From assembly GCA_945903645.1 (NCBI GenBank), contig CAMDOM010000022.1, positions 1-45,080 on the forward strand: a DNA stretch of 45,080 bases, written 5' to 3'. Shown here piece by piece: positions 41,715 to 45,080 of this stretch. The notes beneath the pieces were generated by a model that worked only from the letters and a program-made list of their open reading frames with translations, was not told the origin of the DNA and did not search any database. This DNA comes from Chryseobacterium gleum (GTDB taxonomy: Bacteria > Bacteroidota > Bacteroidia > UBA10329). The translations under genes and the position numbers were made by a program. Position 1 is the first letter of the stretch. Every line of letters starts with the position of its first letter.

Positions 41715-42649
41715 GTGGTTTTAATTTGATGTGATTCTTCTCGAATTAAATACAAGGGACGCTGCTTCACATTTGTGCTAATTCTACCTATGTATTCTCC
41801 TATTATTCCAACGGCAATAAGTTGAATTCCTCCGATAAAAAGCACACTCAAAATTAGTGATGTCCACCCTGGCTCGTACACTTTCCAAACAAACCGCGAC
41901 CAAAGGGCGTAAATCATGAGCACAAAGGAAATGAAAGACACGATGAATCCCGATATGGTAGCCACTTTGAGGGGAAAATTAGAAAACGAGGTAATTCCAT
42001 CCAAAGCGAATCCAATCATTTTGCGGTAGGTGTACCCCGTATCGCCCGATTGACGAGCAGCTCTAACATAAGGCACAGAAGCCTGATTGAATCCCATCCA
42101 CGCAATCTGCCCACGAAGAAATTTTTCGCGTTCCGGCATTTGACGCAACACTTCAACTACTCTTCGCGAAACGATTCTAAAATCGCCAGTATCTACTGGT
42201 ATTTGCACCGCAGTTATGCGCGTCATTATTCTGTAAAAAATGCTTGCGGTCCAGCGTTTTGCGGCACTTTCGCCTTCACGACTACTGCGTTGGGCATACA
42301 CTACATCATTGCCATCGGCCATCTTTTGTAGCATGTCAGGTATGAGTTCTGGCGGATCTTGTAGGTCGCAATCAATAATGACAACACAGTCTCCCGAAGC
42401 ATGGTCCAGCCCAGCTGTTACGGCCACTTGATGCCCGAAATTCCGGCTTAAATCGATGTAACTCACATGCGAGTCAGTAGCGGTCAACCCTTTAATAATT
42501 GCCAAACTATTGTCATAGCTTCCATCATTCACAAACAACAATTGGTAATCTTCCAATTGCAACCCAGCCATCACCGCAGAAAGGCGGTGATGGATAGAGG
42601 CCAAATTCCCCTCTTCGTTGAATACTGGAATAATGGTACTAACACGCAT
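41711..42649 (-). CDS. GT2 family GtrB-like bactoprenol glycosyltransferase
   Basis: The 312-residue protein has a GT2 catalytic domain (STIIPVFNEEGNLASIHHRL, FVNDGSYDNSLAII, NFGHQVAVTAGLDHASGD, the metal motif IIDCDLQDPPELI, VYAQRSSREGES, and DTGDFRIVSRRVVEVL). Two C-terminal membrane helices (ISGFIVSFISFVLMIYAL and LSVLFIGGIQLIAVGIIGEY) complete it. This is the GtrB/DPM architecture that transfers glucose or a similar sugar to undecaprenyl phosphate. It is the first gene of the five-gene operon 42649-36173. Confidence 0.88.
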   Translation of the reverse strand: MRVSTIIPVFNEEGNLASIHHRLSAVMAGLQLEDYQLLFVNDGSYDNSLAIIKGLTATDSHVSYIDLSRNFGHQVAVTAGLDHASGDCVVIIDCDLQDPPELIPDMLQKMADGNDVVYAQRSSREGESAAKRWTASIFYRIMTRITAVQIPVDTGDFRIVSRRVVEVLRQMPEREKFLRGQIAWMGFNQASVPYVRAARQSGDTGYTYRKMIGFALDGITSFSNFPLKVATISGFIVSFISFVLMIYALWSRFVWKVYEPGWTSLILSVLFIGGIQLIAVGIIGEYIGRISTNVKQRPLYLIREESHQIKTT

Positions 42650-42748
42650 ATTTCACAGGGCGGTAGTCTATAGGATGGTTCACCACAAATTAACGGGGAT
42701 TATCTCAAAGAATACCAACGCGTGCTTGTTTACTTTTTCGAAGCTGTT

Positions 42749-44464
42749 TTATACACGGGGCACGCGTATCCCCATTAAAGACACATCATCCATTTGTTCG
42801 TTGCTGCCCATCCACTCAAGAAAGTTCTGGGCAATGGCAACATGTTGCTCTTCTGAACTAAGATGTGCAATTGAAAGCAAAAGATCAGTCAAACCTTTAG
42901 TTCGTATTTTCTTGTTTTCTGGTCCCCCAAACTGGTCGGCAAATCCATCACTAAAAAGATAAAGCATATCTCCTGGAATGACATCGGTTTCTTGGCAGCT
43001 GAATGGTTTTTCCATCACCCAATTTCCTACGGGTTGTCTATCGCCCTTAAACACAATGTGTTCCTCTCCACGGAAAATCCATAGAGGATTATGCGCTCCA
43101 GAATATTGTAGTTTTCTGAACTGCTTGTCCATCCGAATCAAGGTGATATCCATTCCGTCCATCACGTCCACACCAGAGTTTCCAAAGGCATCCTTCACCA
43201 AGGTTCGTGCAGTGTCCAAGATTTCATTGGTTGTTTGGGCGCCAAGTTGTACGGATTGGGTAAGCGCGTTGTGGCAAATCATACTCACCATTGCGCCAGG
43301 AACCCCATGCCCGGTGCAATCGGCAATGGCCATGTATGAAAAATCATCTGACGACATGGCCCAGAAAAAATCGCCTGCCACCACATCTTTGGGCATAAAA
43401 AGCATAAAATGATCAGGCAGGATACTGCGCAAAAATGCAGATGCTGGCAAGATGGCTTCTTGCAACCTTCTGGCATAGGCTATACTGTCTGAAATATGTT
43501 TGTTTTTTTCCGCAAGTACATTTCGCTGTTCGGCAATACGATTGTTGGCATCAACTAATTTGATGTTCTCCAGTTCAAAGATTTCGCGTTTGCGCTTTGC
43601 GTCCAACAATTCTGTTTTCACTTGCATTGCCACCATACGCATTTCGGCACGTTGCAAATTCCATTTGCGCTCTCGTTCCATACGTTGTTGCAAGTAGCCG
43701 TATGCAGCACTGTGGTCACCAAGTTCAGCACAAATTGTTTCTAAGTCTTTGAGAATAAGTTGCTCTGCATGTAGATAGGAACCTAGGCCTAGAGCCTGCT
43801 CAAGCAATGCTCGAGCCTGTGTTGGATTCTTACCGAAATAGTAATAATACTTCGCAAGACTTTTTAAGATGCTGGCTTTACGTTCGGGCAGTTCGCCAGC
43901 AGGAAAAACTTCCAATGCTTGTTCGAGAAGCCGAACTGCTTCTTCAGGTTTTTGCAGTTTGCCTGCTATAATTGCTTGATTGGCATATATGAGATGGCGA
44001 AATTCGGGTTGGAATCCCATTTCCCCATTCAAGAACAAGAGTTCATCTAAAATGACACTGGCACGATTTAAATTTTCTGAATCCACAGTGTCTAGGGTGA
44101 TTAACAGAAATGCCTTTGAAAGCGTGGCGCTGGCTAATCGAGGCAAATCGCCCAATTGGCGAGCGTCTAAAATCGCACTTTCAACAAAGGTCAATCCATT
44201 AAGTCGTGCCTTCTGCGAATTTTCACCGGCCAAACGATTCAATTCATAAAGCCGTATCAGGGCATCAAAGCGCGCTACAGAAGCATGTCGCTGCCTTTTT
44301 AATATGCGATATGATTTGGTGAGCCATTCCAACTCGTCTTCTGGACTCTCAAGTGTCCGGTAATTGGATGCCAACTCGCTATATGCGGCTAACCGTTCAA
44401 CAGAGTTTTTGGCCGTATCAGCCAGTAGATGTAGTTTTTTGATACGACTCAGAAGCTTCTTCAT
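42749..44464 (-). CDS. TPR-containing SpoIIE/PP2C-type serine phosphatase
   Basis: The 571-residue protein has tetratricopeptide-like helices over residues of about 15-290, a coiled coil (about 270-325; RMVAMQVKTELLDAKRKREI and NNRIAEQRNVLAEKNKHI), and a C-terminal SpoIIE phosphatase. Metal-site motifs are VVAGDFFWAM, IADCTGHGVPGAMVSMI, LYLFSDGFADQFGG and NEQMDDVSLMGIRV. There is no membrane helix or signal peptide, so it works in the cytosol. Family members dephosphorylate anti-sigma-factor antagonists or similar regulators, often under control of their sensor part. No such partner is encoded nearby. It is preceded by a long spacer. Confidence 0.88.
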   Translation of the reverse strand: MKKLLSRIKKLHLLADTAKNSVERLAAYSELASNYRTLESPEDELEWLTKSYRILKRQRHASVARFDALIRLYELNRLAGENSQKARLNGLTFVESAILDARQLGDLPRLASATLSKAFLLITLDTVDSENLNRASVILDELLFLNGEMGFQPEFRHLIYANQAIIAGKLQKPEEAVRLLEQALEVFPAGELPERKASILKSLAKYYYYFGKNPTQARALLEQALGLGSYLHAEQLILKDLETICAELGDHSAAYGYLQQRMERERKWNLQRAEMRMVAMQVKTELLDAKRKREIFELENIKLVDANNRIAEQRNVLAEKNKHISDSIAYARRLQEAILPASAFLRSILPDHFMLFMPKDVVAGDFFWAMSSDDFSYMAIADCTGHGVPGAMVSMICHNALTQSVQLGAQTTNEILDTARTLVKDAFGNSGVDVMDGMDITLIRMDKQFRKLQYSGAHNPLWIFRGEEHIVFKGDRQPVGNWVMEKPFSCQETDVIPGDMLYLFSDGFADQFGGPENKKIRTKGLTDLLLSIAHLSSEEQHVAIAQNFLEWMGSNEQMDDVSLMGIRVPRV

Positions 44465-44838
44465 GAAGCGAAGGTCGCAACGACTAGGACATTTTCAAAT
44501 TCAAAGCGAAATAATTATTGAATGGTCAAATTATTTCAGATTTTTCGAGAATAATCATTAGTCTGTCATTCGCTAAAAAATCCTTTCATTTGTACTGAAA
44601 TTTTGAAGTGTCAGGTTTTGCGATGTTGAGTGACTTTGTGTATTAAGGTTCCTATATTCTTGGTTACCAAACGGAGAGAGGACTAAAGATTGTATTTTGT
44701 CAAATTTCTTTACTCAGACTTTTTGGCTAACTAGTAACGAATAAGCGTAAAAACCAATGGCCAAAAACAGTAACTTTTTTAAGATTCAAATCGTCTAAGT
44801 AATCAACATTTTAATTCGAACGTGTAATACAAATTGTC
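44465..44838. other. Divergent intergenic region
   Basis: The 374-bp AT-rich spacer lies between divergent genes. On the minus strand a TTTG and a TCGCTTTG-like element (about 44499-44527) could form the phosphatase gene's promoter, but one base of the -7 motif differs and the spacing is short. No gene, repeat or RNA structure is evident. Confidence 0.4.
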
Positions 44839-45080
44839 ATGAAAAATAAGCTTTTAGTTGTTTTTTTAATTGGTTCTGTTGCTACAGGCTACGGGCAAGC
44901 CATAACCGATGACGGCACCAATGTGGGTATAGGCAATGCCGCACCTGCATCCAAACTGGATGTAAATGGCAATATAAACCTAAGTGTGGGCAATCGGTTA
45001 ACCATTGGAGGTGTAGGAGCGCTTTCTGCACCTAACAATGGACAGAACATCGCCATTGGCAATGGAGCAGGGCAGTTGGT
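44839..45080 (+). CDS. Secreted head/fibre-like protein, N-terminus (partial at window edge)
   Basis: Eighty codons are visible. A signal peptide (MKNKLLVVFLIGSVATGYGQ) is followed by ITDDGTNVGIGNAAPASKLD, VNGNINLSVGNRLTIGG and then NNGQNIAIGNGAGQL. The pattern VGIGxxxPxxKLDVNGxI is the usual beginning of large Bacteroidota proteins with tail-fibre or adhesin-head repeats, often ending in an intramolecular chaperone (peptidase S74) or a T9SS domain. The C-terminus lies outside the window, so the type cannot be fixed. Confidence 0.7.
   Translation, partial: MKNKLLVVFLIGSVATGYGQAITDDGTNVGIGNAAPASKLDVNGNINLSVGNRLTIGGVGALSAPNNGQNIAIGNGAGQL

Overview
The window looks like a chromosomal segment of a Bacteroidota bacterium, probably Flavobacteriales-like. 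The evidence is several large secreted proteins ending in type IX secretion (T9SS) C-terminal sorting domains, many SPII lipoproteins, genes with no Shine-Dalgarno sequence, promoter elements resembling the Bacteroidota consensus (TTTG / TAnnTTTG), and families typical of the phylum (DUF4956, DUF2490, lamin-tail and delta-60 proteins). I saw no rRNA, tRNA or CRISPR array.

Layout. 1-1000: mobile-element debris, namely the start of an IS3-type OrfA at the window edge, a short gene remnant, and a kinase-like gene of the kind found in polyvalent mobile-element proteins. 1188-5384: a tightly overlapping five-gene operon (T9SS beta-propeller protein, lipoprotein, VTC-domain polyphosphate-polymerase-like protein, DUF4956 membrane protein, DUF2490 outer-membrane barrel). 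5545-8583: an AT-rich block of unrecognised genes built from duplicated modules. Two paralogous proteins share the start MD-x-NYLLYG-x-KYPFLFE, each is followed by an unrelated small membrane protein, and a C-terminal stub of the upstream gene is repeated in between. This resembles a polymorphic effector/immunity array and is my main candidate for an undescribed system. 8584-10302: dispersed repeats, a lipocalin-like lipoprotein and an orphan YgiT-type zinc-finger protein.

10303-22953: a 1124-residue fusion of a degenerate peptidase-MA-like domain, a TolB/PD40 propeller and an outer-membrane barrel; a half-size TauE/SafE permease; purN; a 1618-residue T9SS adhesin-like protein; a thioredoxin-fold lipoprotein and a partner lipoprotein; and an ALDH7-family dehydrogenase. 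22990-30032: a 7-kb block, apparently inserted at the 5' end of the dehydrogenase gene because the first 36 codons and the -7 promoter element are repeated at its far end (145-bp direct repeats, 5 mismatches). It carries an operon with two membrane-anchored SGNH hydrolases, a B12-binding-type radical SAM enzyme, a polytopic DUF6056-like protein and a small membrane protein.

30316-45080: a PAS protein, a PhoH/PIN ATPase, a lamin-tail T9SS protein, aspartate-semialdehyde dehydrogenase, a small membrane protein, a five-gene operon for polyprenol-linked glycosylation (two GT2 enzymes and three GT-C-like membrane proteins, two of them tandem paralogues), a TPR-SpoIIE phosphatase, and the start of a secreted head- or fibre-like protein running off the window.
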